From NCBI RefSeq assembly GCF_040045035.1, contig NZ_JBDZDS010000008.1, positions 1 to 64,000 on the forward strand: a DNA stretch of 64,000 nucleotides. Reading direction: 5' to 3'. Under the pieces are notes generated by a model, which made no database searches, was not told where the DNA came from, and saw nothing but the letters and a program-made list of their open reading frames with translations. A program made the position numbers and the translations under genes. The stretch comes from Pseudaminobacter sp040045035 (GTDB taxonomy: Bacteria > Pseudomonadota > Alphaproteobacteria > Rhizobiales > Rhizobiaceae). Position 1 is the stretch's first letter. Each line of letters starts with the position of its first letter. Positions 18,074-26,543 of the stretch are shown piece after piece.

Positions 18074-18148
18074 TCGCAACGGTGAAACCGTCGAATGTGT
18101 CGGTCCAAGACCGCAACCCGAACGATTTTGCCAAGAGGCTGGCCCGAC

Positions 18149-18352
18149 GTGACCCCGGATTCGCAGCATCCTTTTTTTCGCCCTCTCTGGCGCCGCGTTG
18201 CGGTGGTCGCCGCCTGCCTCTTCTGGGCGGCGCTTGAGTTTGCAGCCGGGGCATCCGCGTGGGGCATTACCGCGCTGGCGCTTGCGGCCTATGCGGTGTG
18301 GCAATTCTTCTTCCGCTATGTGCCGCCCCAGGAACCGGACAACAAGGAGTAG
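18149..18352 (+). CDS. Small DUF3329-like inner-membrane protein
   Basis: 67-residue protein with a short polar N-terminus (DSQHPFFRPLWRRV) and two hydrophobic segments (about residues 17-32 and 36-52), ending in a charged tail. The HPFFRPLWRR head followed by two helices resembles the DUF3329 family of alphaproteobacteria. GTG 18149 was chosen because AAGAGG lies 10 bases upstream; an ATG 54 bases earlier would overlap intergenic sequence with no site. It lies between iolE and iolB (5 bp before iolB), so it is co-transcribed with inositol genes, although no inositol role is known. Confidence 0.68.
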   Translation: MTPDSQHPFFRPLWRRVAVVAACLFWAALEFAAGASAWGITALALAAYAVWQFFFRYVPPQEPDNKE

Positions 18353-18357
18353 GGCTC

Positions 18358-19155
18358 ATGTCGAAACTTCTGCTGAAGGCCAAGCGCGGGACCGGGCGCA
18401 TTGTTCATGTGACGCCGCAGATTGCCGGGTGGAGCCATGTCGGCTTCGACCTCTATCGGCTCGAGCCGGGCGAAACGGTCGCGGAAGGAACCGGCGCGCG
18501 CGAGGTCTGCCTGGTGTTCGTTTCGGGCCGGGGGCAGGTGCGTGTCGGCGGCAGGGATCTCGGCGTGCTCGGCGAGCGCATGTCGCCCTTCGAGGGCAAG
18601 CCATGGTCGGTCTATGTGCCGGAAGGGACCGAATGGTCCGTGGAGGCCGGCACCGATCTCGAACTGGCGGTCTGTTCCGCGCCGGGGCGAGGCGGCAGGC
18701 TTGCTCCCCGCGTCATCCTGCCGGACACGCTCGGCCAGGAGGTGCGCGGCAAGGGCACAAATACCCGCTACGTCACCAACATCCTGCCGGAAGGCGAGCC
18801 GGCGGATTCGCTGCTGGTGGTGGAGGTGATCACTCCGGGCGGCCACACGTCGAGCTACCCGCCGCACAAGCACGACCAGGACAATTTGCCGGCCGAGTCC
18901 CTGCTGGAGGAGACCTATTATCATCGGCTCAACCCGCGCCAGGGTTTTGCTTTCCAGCGCGTCTACACCGACGACCGTTCGCTGGACGAGGCTTTCGCTG
19001 TCGAGGACGGCGATGTGGTGCTGGTGCCGAAGGGCTACCACCCTTGCGCCGCCTGCCATGGCTACGACCTCTACTATCTCAATGTGATGTCCGGGCCGAA
19101 GCGGACTTGGAAATTTTACAACGCTCCCGAGCACGAGTGGCTGATCGGGCGCTGA
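18358..19155 (+). CDS. iolB: 5-deoxy-glucuronate isomerase
   Basis: Converts 5-deoxyglucuronate to 5-dehydro-2-deoxygluconate, the substrate of IolC. The 265-residue double-cupin protein has the metal-binding segment YPPHKHD (near 166), a distal Glu in LEETYYHRL and the late His of YHPCAACHGYDLYYLN, as in IolB/KduI proteins. The start is five bases after the small membrane-protein gene, showing operon organisation. The gene order iolC-D-E-B lacks iolA and a recognised iolG in this window, so completing the pathway needs genes elsewhere. Confidence 0.93.
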   Translation: MSKLLLKAKRGTGRIVHVTPQIAGWSHVGFDLYRLEPGETVAEGTGAREVCLVFVSGRGQVRVGGRDLGVLGERMSPFEGKPWSVYVPEGTEWSVEAGTDLELAVCSAPGRGGRLAPRVILPDTLGQEVRGKGTNTRYVTNILPEGEPADSLLVVEVITPGGHTSSYPPHKHDQDNLPAESLLEETYYHRLNPRQGFAFQRVYTDDRSLDEAFAVEDGDVVLVPKGYHPCAACHGYDLYYLNVMSGPKRTWKFYNAPEHEWLIGR

Positions 19156-19164
19156 GCCGGAAGT

Positions 19165-20097
19165 TCAGCGCTTGCCGGCGGATAAAAGCTCCTGGCGCTT
19201 GGAGATCGACATGACGAATGCGCGGAACGGCGCGCCGAACGGCTTTTCCAGCGCAGAGCGGTTCCAGGCCAGATAATAGGCTTCAGGCATCTGCAGCCGA
19301 AGGTCGAAGGGCACCACCAGCCGGCCGTTGGCGAGATCGTCGGAGATCATCGACATCTGCGCAAGCACAAAGCCGCGGCTGTTCATCGCCGCCTCGATCG
19401 CCGCGCTCGAAAGCGAAAACGTCATCTCCGCGGATCTTTGCGGCAGCTCGGCGCCGATCAGCGCCGCCCAGTCGCGCCAGTTCAGGGAAGGCTGCTGGTC
19501 GGGGCTCCATTCGATGTCGATCAGCGGAAGCTTCACGATATCCCCGGGCTCGCGTACAGGGTGGGCGGCGAGGAATGACGGCGAACATGCGGGCACCACC
19601 CAGTCGGTGAACATGCGGGCATAATGCTCGTAGTCGCGGATGCCATGGCCATAGGTGATCCGGAAGTCGGCCTCGCCGTCCTCCAGGCGGGGCTCGGTCT
19701 CCGAGCCGACCAGCCTTATGTTGGCCTCCGGGTTCTGCGCCCTCCAGTCCAGCATCAGCGGGCCCATCCACTTGCTCGCCAGCGACGGCAGGCAGCTGAC
19801 CACGAAGCCGGCCTTGCGGTGGCTCTGGTAGAGCGCGGCCTGCGCCTTCTTCAGCTCCTCGAAGGTGTTGGCGATGCCGCGCTGGTACTGCTTGCCCAGC
19901 TGGGTGAGGGCCACGCGGCGGCCCTTGCGCTCGACCAGCCTGAGGCCGATCGCGGTTTCGACATTGCGCAATTGCTGGCTGACCGCACCGGGTGTCACGC
20001 CGAGCTCGTCCGCCGCCGCACTGACGGTGCCGAGGCGGGCGACGGATTCGAATGCCTGGATGGCGCGCAGCGGCGGCAGTTTGAACGGCGTTTTCAT
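19165..20097 (-). CDS. LysR-family transcriptional regulator (GcvA-like)
   Basis: 310-residue regulator with the GcvA-like opening LPPLRAIQAFESVARLGTVS, a winged helix to about residue 65 (GVTPGAVSQQLRNVE recognition region) and a LysR substrate-binding domain (VSCLPSLASKWMGPLM). It faces a Rieske oxygenase operon across a 101-bp divergent region that contains the dyad TAGA-TTT-TCTA and an ATTGT...GCAAT pair (20104-20132), a plausible LysR site of the T-N11-A type. It ends 9 bp from the converging iolB gene. Its inducer is unknown and is probably the oxygenase substrate. Confidence 0.9.
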   Translation of the reverse strand: MKTPFKLPPLRAIQAFESVARLGTVSAAADELGVTPGAVSQQLRNVETAIGLRLVERKGRRVALTQLGKQYQRGIANTFEELKKAQAALYQSHRKAGFVVSCLPSLASKWMGPLMLDWRAQNPEANIRLVGSETEPRLEDGEADFRITYGHGIRDYEHYARMFTDWVVPACSPSFLAAHPVREPGDIVKLPLIDIEWSPDQQPSLNWRDWAALIGAELPQRSAEMTFSLSSAAIEAAMNSRGFVLAQMSMISDDLANGRLVVPFDLRLQMPEAYYLAWNRSALEKPFGAPFRAFVMSISKRQELLSAGKR

Positions 20098-20198
20098 GCT
20101 CGATATTGTAGATTTTCTAACATAGAACGCAATTTGAATCGCTTTTGATCCCCGGGCTTGTGGCTTAGGCTTTGCGCCAAAATATGCAGGAGGAACTG

Positions 20199-21239
20199 AT
20201 GTTTCTGAAAAACGCCTGGTACGTCGCCGCGTGGGATCACGAGATTGGCCGCCAACTCCAGCCGGTCAAGGTGTTGGGCGAAGAGATCGTTCTCTACCGC
20301 AAGACCGACGGCACGCCGGTGGCGCTGGAGAATGCCTGCCCGCACCGCAAGCTGCCGCTGTCGATGGGCCGCATCAAGGGCGACGAGGTCGAGTGCGGCT
20401 ACCACGGCCTGACCTTCGACGGCACAGGCACCTGCACGCGCGTGCCGGGCGCAGAGAAGATCCCGCATGTGGCCTGCGTGCGCGCCTACCCGCTGGTCGA
20501 GCGCTATGGCTTGCTGTGGATCTGGATGGGCGATGCCGACAAGGCCGATCCGGCGGAGATCTTCCAGGTCGAGCACTGGGGCGACCCGGCCTGGGGTGTG
20601 AACCGCGGCGAGTCGATGATGCTCGAGTGCAACTATCTCTACATGACCGACAACCTGCTTGACCCCTCGCACGTGTCTTGGGTGCACCAGTCGTCTTTCG
20701 GCGGGGTGCAGGCGATGGAAGATTTGCCTCTGCAGACCACGGTGGGCGAAAAGGGCGTCACGGTGTGGCGCTGGATGCACGACGTGGAGCCGGCGCCGTT
20801 CTACAAGCCGTTCCTGAAGTTCAGCGGCAATTGCGACCGCAAGCAGCACTACGAGGTGCACTATCCCAGCAACGCCATCATCAAGGCGATCTTCGCGCCG
20901 GCAAACACCGGCGGCGAGGACAAGCCGCTGCATGAGGACGTGTTCCTGATGGACAGCTACAATTTCATGACGCCGGTGGATGAGGACCACACCAGGTACT
21001 ACTGGTTCCAGATGCGCAACTTCGCGCCCAACGACGAAGAGGTGTCGCACCAGTTCGCCACCTCTGTGCGCGGCGCCTTCGAGGAAGACCGCGCGGTGCT
21101 GAACGCCGTGCACAAGGGCATGAAGAACATGCGCACGCCTAACCTCGACCTGAAGATCGATGTCGGCCCGCTGCGCTTCCGGCGCAATCTCGGCCAGCTG
21201 ATCGCCGCCGAGGGCGCAGAAAAGCAGGCCGCGGAATGA
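20199..21239 (+). CDS. Rieske non-heme iron oxygenase, large subunit (VanA-like)
   Basis: Terminal oxygenase that would demethylate or hydroxylate an aromatic or methylated compound using electrons from the next gene's product. The 346-residue protein has the Rieske ligands C-P-H (near 47) and C-G-Y-H (near 66), and the mononuclear iron region DNLLDPSHVSWVH (near 154), which supplies His ligands and the bridging Asp. The MFLKNAWYVAAW start with CAGGAGGA upstream fixes the start at 20199. It resembles vanillate/phthalate-type one-component alpha subunits. Substrate unknown. It overlaps the reductase gene by four bases. Confidence 0.88.
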   Translation: MFLKNAWYVAAWDHEIGRQLQPVKVLGEEIVLYRKTDGTPVALENACPHRKLPLSMGRIKGDEVECGYHGLTFDGTGTCTRVPGAEKIPHVACVRAYPLVERYGLLWIWMGDADKADPAEIFQVEHWGDPAWGVNRGESMMLECNYLYMTDNLLDPSHVSWVHQSSFGGVQAMEDLPLQTTVGEKGVTVWRWMHDVEPAPFYKPFLKFSGNCDRKQHYEVHYPSNAIIKAIFAPANTGGEDKPLHEDVFLMDSYNFMTPVDEDHTRYYWFQMRNFAPNDEEVSHQFATSVRGAFEEDRAVLNAVHKGMKNMRTPNLDLKIDVGPLRFRRNLGQLIAAEGAEKQAAE

Positions 21240-22345
21240 ACGCAGTCGCGGGCGTCGAAGCCGCCGGCAGGAGCGGCTTTCGCGAACTGAAGGTCGTCGC
21301 CAAGGTCCGCGAAAGCAGCATCATCACCTCGTTCTACCTGGAGCCGGTGCAGCCGGAAGGATGGCGCACCTTCGCACCCGGCCAGTTCCTGGTCTTCAAG
21401 CTGCCGGTGGAAGGCGAGCGCGGTTTCGTGCTGCGCAACTACAGCGTCTCCTGTTCGCCGGCCGTGCCCGGCCGCTATCGCATCACGGTCAAGAAGGAGC
21501 CAGCTTTCGCACCCGAGCTGCCGCCGGGCGTATGCTCGTCCTTTTTGCACGATCGCATTGAGGTGGGCGATGTGCTTTTGGCGGAAGGGCCGCGGGGCGA
21601 CTTCGTGCTCGATGAAACGAGCGCCCGGCCGGTGGTGCTGCTGAGCGGCGGCGTCGGGCTGACGCCGATGGTCTCCATGCTGCATGCGCTGGCCGGCAGC
21701 GGGCGCCGGGTCTTCTTCATCCATGCCTGCGACAATGGCGAGGTGCACGCGCTGCGCGACGAGGTCGAGGCCGTGGCGGCCTCGCGCGACGGCATCGACG
21801 TGCATTTCTGCTACCGTTTTCCCACTGACGCCGACCGCGCCGCCGCGCGCCACCACAGTGAAGGCGTGGTCACCCGCGAGCTGCTGCCGCTCGACGACTA
21901 CGTGGTCTATCTGTGCGGGCCGCCGCCCTTCATGCAGGCGATGTATGGCACGCTGCGCGGGCTGGGCATTGCGAAGGAGCGCATCGCCTACGAGTTTTTT
22001 GGCCCCGCTACCGTGCTGGAGGCGGACCGGGCGCAACCGGCCGCCGAAGCGCCGCCGGCGCCGCAAGGCGAGGTCGCGGCAGCGGGCGATCAGCTCACCA
22101 TCGAGTTCCGCCGCTCGGGCCGCACCGCCGTCTGGGACGCGAACGCGGAATCGCTGCTGGCCTTTGCCGAGGACCAGGGCCTGGCGCCCGACTTCTCCTG
22201 CCGGGCGGGCGTGTGCAGTACCTGCAGGTCGCGCCTGATCGAGGGCGAGGTCGTCTATTTCGAGGAGCCGCTCGATGAGCTTGCGGCCGACGAGGTGCTG
22301 CTGTGCTGCGCGAAGCCGAAGGGTTCGCTCGTCATCGACATCTGA
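21236..22345 (+). CDS. FAD/NAD(P)H ferredoxin reductase with C-terminal [2Fe-2S] domain
   Basis: Electron-transfer partner of the upstream Rieske oxygenase. The 369-residue protein has an FNR-type FAD domain (LRNYSVS, the R-x-Y-S flavin motif), an NAD(P)H domain (LLSGGVGLTPMVSM near 140; YLCGPPPFMQAMY near 223) and a plant-type ferredoxin domain at the C-terminus with cysteines in CRAGVCSTC (near 321-329) and LCC (near 357). The FAD-type motif and the Hmp/Hcr-like layout (SFLHDRIEVGD) set it apart from the FMN-type VanB. The ATGA overlap means the pair is translationally coupled. Confidence 0.9.
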   Translation: MNAVAGVEAAGRSGFRELKVVAKVRESSIITSFYLEPVQPEGWRTFAPGQFLVFKLPVEGERGFVLRNYSVSCSPAVPGRYRITVKKEPAFAPELPPGVCSSFLHDRIEVGDVLLAEGPRGDFVLDETSARPVVLLSGGVGLTPMVSMLHALAGSGRRVFFIHACDNGEVHALRDEVEAVAASRDGIDVHFCYRFPTDADRAAARHHSEGVVTRELLPLDDYVVYLCGPPPFMQAMYGTLRGLGIAKERIAYEFFGPATVLEADRAQPAAEAPPAPQGEVAAAGDQLTIEFRRSGRTAVWDANAESLLAFAEDQGLAPDFSCRAGVCSTCRSRLIEGEVVYFEEPLDELAADEVLLCCAKPKGSLVIDI

Positions 22346-22372
22346 GACCGAGGGAACCACTCGCGGCGTCGA

Positions 22373-23167
22373 TCAATGCGACGCAGTGGCGACCTGCTTG
22401 GGAATGAGCACGCGGGCGGCAAGCACGCAAAGCAGCACGGTGAAGATGAGGATCAGCGCCACCAGCGCGTTGATGTCTGGCGAGAAGCCGAGCCGCATCA
22501 TCGCCCAGAGCCTGACCGGCAGCGTGCTCTGGGTGCCGGTGACCAAAATGGTGATCATGGTCTCGTCGAAGGACAGCGCGAAGGCGAGGATCGCGCCGCC
22601 GGCCATGGCGCTCGACAGGTTCGGCATCAGCACGCGCCAGAAGGTCTGCCAGCCGTTGGCGCCGAGGTCGTAGGAGGCTTCCACCAGCGAGCGGCTCAGC
22701 GACTGCAGGCGGGTCAGCACCGTGCGGTAGACGATGGCGAGAACGAAGACGGTGTGCCCGATGACGACCGTCAGCAGCGAGCGTTCGAGCCCGATCTCGC
22801 GGAAGAAGATGAGCAGCGCGAGGCCGCTGATGATGGGCGGCATGAGGAACGGCAGGAAGATGATGAACTGCAAAGCGCCGCGTCCGCTGCGGCGGCCGTG
22901 ATAGTAGAGCGCCAGCAAGGTTCCGCTGCCCACGGAAAGGAAAACCGTGCAGACGCCGACGATCAGCGTGGTGCGCAGGGCGGTCAGGATCTCCTTGTTT
23001 CCGGCCAGCGAGACATAGGCCGAGACGGTCGGGGACGACCAGACGACTTCGCCGCGCGCGACCGTGAAGAACGAAGACACGATCGGCACGAAGAGCGGGC
23101 TGTAGAGCAGCACGGCGACCAGCGCCGTAACCGTAGCCAGGAAGATGGTGGAGGGCCGGGCGGTCAT
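22373..23167 (-). CDS. ABC importer permease (PotC-type)
   Basis: 264-residue inner-membrane permease with six predicted helices and the coupling loop SLVEASYDLGANGWQTFWRVLMP (a variant EAA motif, near 160). It belongs to the polyamine/iron/thiamine-type (PotBC) family. The start overlaps the end of the PotB-type gene (ATGA). It is the last gene of a binding protein-ATPase-permease-permease operon read leftward from 26232. Confidence 0.9.
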   Translation of the reverse strand: MTARPSTIFLATVTALVAVLLYSPLFVPIVSSFFTVARGEVVWSSPTVSAYVSLAGNKEILTALRTTLIVGVCTVFLSVGSGTLLALYYHGRRSGRGALQFIIFLPFLMPPIISGLALLIFFREIGLERSLLTVVIGHTVFVLAIVYRTVLTRLQSLSRSLVEASYDLGANGWQTFWRVLMPNLSSAMAGGAILAFALSFDETMITILVTGTQSTLPVRLWAMMRLGFSPDINALVALILIFTVLLCVLAARVLIPKQVATASH

Positions 23168-24036
23168 AGCGAGGCTCCGCGATTGCGGCCAAAGCGTTCG
23201 CCGAGAAGGATTGCGGTGACCACAACGGCAGCCAGCGCCACCGACAGCGCGGCCCCGAACGGCCAGTTATAGGCGGTGCCGAACTGGCTGTAGAGCACGC
23301 GGCCGAAGGTGAAGCCGCTGATCCCGCCAACCATCTGCGGCGTGAGGAAGTCGCCGATCGCCAGCACGAAGACGAAGCTCGCAGCCGACGCCACGCCCGG
23401 CAGGCTGAGCGGCAGCGTGACACGCATGAAAGTCTGCGTAGCACTTGCGCCGAGATCGTCGGATGCCTGGCGCAGGATCGGCGGGATGCGCTCGAGCGTG
23501 AGGAAGATCGGCAGGATGGCGAAGGGGATGAGGAGCAGCGTCAGCGTGAGCAGGATGGCGTTCATGTTGAACACGAACAACGAGGACGGCTCCTGCAGAA
23601 TGCCGAGACCCACCAGCGCCTTGTTGAGGAAGCCGTTGAGGCCAAGAATGCTGCGGATGGCGTAGATCTTGATGACGTAGCTCATCAGCAGGGGCACCAT
23701 GAGCAGCATCAATAGCATGTAGCGCCAGCGCCCCTTGAGCGTGGTGAGGAAGTATGCTGCCGGATAGGCCAGCAGCACGCAGATGACCGCCACCGAGAGG
23801 CACAGCGCGCAGGTGTTCCAGAACACCGGCAGGAAGATCGGGTCGCTTAGGAAGCGCGAATAGTTGACCAGCGTCAGCGTGTAGTCGATCTCGCCCTGAT
23901 TGACGCTGAAGAAGCTGTAGCCAAGGAAAATCGCCAGCGGCACGAGAATGAAGATCACCGGCATGGCGAAGGCCAGCAGCGTCACCAGCCGCGGCCGCCA
24001 CCGAGCCAGTGGTGTCGCCGGGCCAGAGCCGGTCAT
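23164..24036 (-). CDS. ABC importer permease (PotB-type)
   Basis: 290-residue inner-membrane permease: an N-terminal helix, the FLGYSFFSV region and an EAA loop (ILRQASDDLGASATQTFMRVTLP) typical of PotB. Both ends overlap neighbours by four bases (ATPase before, PotC-type after), so the three are translated together. Substrate inferred only from family: polyamine or another small organic cation or acid. Confidence 0.9.
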   Translation of the reverse strand: MTGSGPATPLARWRPRLVTLLAFAMPVIFILVPLAIFLGYSFFSVNQGEIDYTLTLVNYSRFLSDPIFLPVFWNTCALCLSVAVICVLLAYPAAYFLTTLKGRWRYMLLMLLMVPLLMSYVIKIYAIRSILGLNGFLNKALVGLGILQEPSSLFVFNMNAILLTLTLLLIPFAILPIFLTLERIPPILRQASDDLGASATQTFMRVTLPLSLPGVASAASFVFVLAIGDFLTPQMVGGISGFTFGRVLYSQFGTAYNWPFGAALSVALAAVVVTAILLGERFGRNRGASL

Positions 24037-25136
24037 GAAAGCACCAGATGGGCTTCGCGGGGTGCAAACGACAACGCCACCGTCTCGCCCCAGGTCAAGG
24101 CGCTGCCGCTGAAGCGGCTGGGCAGTCGCATCCGCAGTCGTGGCGCGGGCTCGTTTTCGCCCGCGGCAATGATGGCGACTGTCGACGAGCCGGCAAAGGC
24201 GAGGTCCACGACCTTGCCGGAAAAACGGTTCTTGGCCTCATGCGCCCCCGTAAGGTGCAGGGCCTCGGGACGGAACACAGCAAAGGCGCGGGCGCCTTCC
24301 GGCGCGCTTTTCAGATGGGGCTGGCCTTCAATCGAACAGACCAGACGCCCAAGGGCGGTGTCGATCGAACGCAATTCGCCCTGAACCCTTCCGAGCGTTC
24401 CGGGCACCAGATTGTTCTCGCCGAAGAAGCGCGCCACGAACTCGCAGTTCGGCTTGTAATAAAGCTCGTGCGGCGTGCCGAGCTGGCGAATGCGGCCCGC
24501 CTGCATCACGCAGATGCGGTCCGACATGCCGATTGCCTCCTCCTGATCATGGGTCACGAACAGGAATGTCGTCTTGATCTCGCGCTGGATGGATTTCAAA
24601 AATTCCTGCATCTGCCGGCGCAGCTCCAGATCGAGCGCGGCCAGCGGCTCGTCGAGCAAGATGAGGCGCGGCCGGCAGATCAGCGCGCGCGCCAGCGCCA
24701 CGCGCTGGCGCTGGCCGCCGGAAAGCTGCGCCGGATAGCGCTTGGCGAAGCTGCCGAGCTGCACGAGTTCCAGCGCCTCGGCCACCCGTCGCGCGATCTC
24801 CTTGCGCGGCACAGGGCGGACGGAAAGCCCGTAGCCGACATTGCCGGCAACCGTCAGGTGCGGGAACAGCGCGTAGTCCTGGAACACGGTGTTGAACGGA
24901 CGCCGGTTGATCGGCATGCGGCTGATGTCCTGGCCGTCGAGCCGGATTGCGCCCGAGGTCAGAGGCTCCAGCCCGCCGATGAGCCGCAGCACCGTGGTCT
25001 TGCCCGAGCCCGATGGCCCGAGAACGGTCAGGAACTCGCCGTCGCGGATCGCGAGGTTTACGTCGTGAAGCACCGGAACCGCGCCATAGGATTTTGACAC
25101 GGATCGCAGCGTAAGCAGGTCGGAACTCTCGTTCAT
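24033..25136 (-). CDS. ABC importer ATPase (PotA-type) with TOBE domain
   Basis: 367-residue ATPase: Walker A GPSGSGKTT (near 40), LSGGQRQR (near 141) and ILLDEPLAALD (near 158), followed by a C-terminal TOBE region (FRPEALHL) that is often regulatory. ATG 25136 opens on the family N-terminus. It lies 70 bp after the binding-protein gene with a stable hairpin in the gap, and overlaps the PotB-type permease by four bases. Confidence 0.92.
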   Translation of the reverse strand: MNESSDLLTLRSVSKSYGAVPVLHDVNLAIRDGEFLTVLGPSGSGKTTVLRLIGGLEPLTSGAIRLDGQDISRMPINRRPFNTVFQDYALFPHLTVAGNVGYGLSVRPVPRKEIARRVAEALELVQLGSFAKRYPAQLSGGQRQRVALARALICRPRLILLDEPLAALDLELRRQMQEFLKSIQREIKTTFLFVTHDQEEAIGMSDRICVMQAGRIRQLGTPHELYYKPNCEFVARFFGENNLVPGTLGRVQGELRSIDTALGRLVCSIEGQPHLKSAPEGARAFAVFRPEALHLTGAHEAKNRFSGKVVDLAFAGSSTVAIIAAGENEPAPRLRMRLPSRFSGSALTWGETVALSFAPREAHLVLS

Positions 25137-25149
25137 GCTAGCGTCCTGT

Positions 25150-25176
25150 CGGCGGCCGGGAGAGCCCGGGCCGCCG
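25150..25176 (-). terminator. Intercistronic hairpin between binding-protein and ATPase genes
   Basis: CGGCGGCCGGG (25150-25160) pairs with CCCGGGCCGCCG (25165-25176) through an AGAG loop, giving a very GC-rich stem with one bulged base. No T-run follows. Placed directly after the abundant binding-protein gene, it probably protects or partly ends that transcript, giving more binding protein than transporter; this is a common arrangement and is inferred here. Confidence 0.5.
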
Positions 25177-25206
25177 TATTGCAAGAGAAGAAGTCGGGCC
25201 CTGACA

Positions 25207-26232
25207 TCAGGGCGCAGCCTTGACCTCGTTCCACATATCAGAGCGCTTGAGCGGGTCCTCCACAAGCTGAAGCCAGACCAGCTTGTCATTGGGGTTCGCG
25301 CTGTCGGTTTCGGTGACTGTGTTGCCGAAGCCGGTGCGCTCGGAAAGTTCGCCGCCGACCTTCTTGCTCAGCATGAAGTCGATCCACTTTTCGGCAGCCG
25401 CCTCGTCGCGCACGCCCTTGGAAATGACCCAGTTGTCGAGCCAGGCCAGCGCGCCTTCGCTCGGATTGACGTAGGCGACATGGGCGCCGACCTTCTGCAG
25501 GGCCTTGACCTGCTGCTGGCCGTAATTGGCCCAGATCAGCGCGACGTCGTTGTTCTGATAGATCTGCTGGGCCTCGTCGGCCGTGGTGTAGAAGGTCAGC
25601 ACGTTGTGCTTGAGGCCGACCAGTTTCTCCTTCACCGCCGCCATCTGCTCGTCGGTGAGATGGAAGGGGTCCTTGTAGCCGAGGGTGAGCGCGGTGAAGG
25701 ACACGTTGTGCTCGCCATTGTCATAGGCCAGCACCTTGCCCTGATAGGCCGGGTCCCACAGCACCGACATGGAGGTCGGCGCCGGCTTCACCTTGTCGGT
25801 GTCATAGATCAGGCCGATCGAGTCGAAGCAGAACGGGACGCCGTAGACCTTGCCGCCGCTCGTCACGCCGCCGACTGCTTCCAGGTCGCGGAAGCGCGGC
25901 AGGACGCTCTTCTGGTTGGGTAGCTGGCCGATGTCGATCGGGCTCACCAGGTCGGCCTGGATGTAGCGCTGCAATTGCGCGGTGTTGACGGCGAAGACGT
26001 CAAAATCCTTGCCGGCGCTGCCCTTGATCTTGGCCCAGATCTCGTCATCGCTGCCGATGAAGACGACATCGACGCCAATGCCGGTGGTGTCGGTGAATTC
26101 CTTGGCCCAGTCGGGGTCGGCATAGCCGTCCCAGGCGAGAACCCTGAGGTTCTCGGCCAGCGCCGCCGATGCCATGAGGCCGATGCTCAGACCGGCCAAC
26201 GCCATTCCTAGAAGTCGCTTTTTCAGTCCCAT
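25207..26232 (-). CDS. ABC importer periplasmic binding protein (PotD-type)
   Basis: 341-residue secreted solute-binding protein with a Sec signal (basic GLKKRLLG then a hydrophobic run ending MASAALA, cleavage about residue 26). The mature part opens with LRVLAWDGYADPDWAKEF, typical of spermidine/putrescine-binding proteins, and contains GKVYGVPFCFDSIGLIYD and ALIWANYGQQQV segments. ATG 26232 has GGGAGG about 6 bases upstream. First gene of the Pot-type operon and divergent from a GntR regulator. The ligand could be a polyamine or a sugar-acid-like compound. Confidence 0.9.
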   Translation of the reverse strand: MGLKKRLLGMALAGLSIGLMASAALAENLRVLAWDGYADPDWAKEFTDTTGIGVDVVFIGSDDEIWAKIKGSAGKDFDVFAVNTAQLQRYIQADLVSPIDIGQLPNQKSVLPRFRDLEAVGGVTSGGKVYGVPFCFDSIGLIYDTDKVKPAPTSMSVLWDPAYQGKVLAYDNGEHNVSFTALTLGYKDPFHLTDEQMAAVKEKLVGLKHNVLTFYTTADEAQQIYQNNDVALIWANYGQQQVKALQKVGAHVAYVNPSEGALAWLDNWVISKGVRDEAAAEKWIDFMLSKKVGGELSERTGFGNTVTETDSANPNDKLVWLQLVEDPLKRSDMWNEVKAAP

Positions 26233-26534
26233 CACTAACCTCCCTTGATCATTCGTGGTGAGCTGCATTGCATCGGATCTGGGTCGTCGCCGCTGATGTC
26301 AGCGGTCCTGCCTCCGCAATCGGCCCGGTTCGTTCGCGCATTTCGAATTCCAGCGAGGGGGCTTCTTGCTCGGCGTGATCGCTGGCCGGGTGGATCGATG
26401 CAGGCAGGGCTCCGCGCCGCTTCCTGCGGCCGGAAACGCGCAGTCCTGCGCGGCGGCATCGATCAAGTGCAGTCCCAGCGTCGCGCTTGGCATGTCTATT
26501 GACGCCTTCCCTCATCCCCTATAAAAATTATTAT
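26233..26534. other. Divergent intergenic region between Pot-type operon and GntR gene
   Basis: About 300 bases holding the promoters of both directions. Most is GC-rich with no recognisable sites; the right end turns sharply AT-rich from 26517 (CTATAAAAATTATTATATG), which is unusual for this genome and probably holds the GntR promoter/operator. Confidence 0.5.
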
Positions 26535-26543
26535 ATGAATAAT
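26527..26543. promoter_or_regulatory. 17-bp AT-rich dyad overlapping the GntR start
   Basis: ATTATT (26527-26532) and AATAAT (26538-26543) form a perfect inverted repeat around ATATG. The site sits across the proposed start codon of the GntR gene, where a bound repressor would block its own transcription. If the site is real, translation may begin slightly downstream at ATG 26544. The dyad is seen; the operator role is inferred. Confidence 0.45.
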
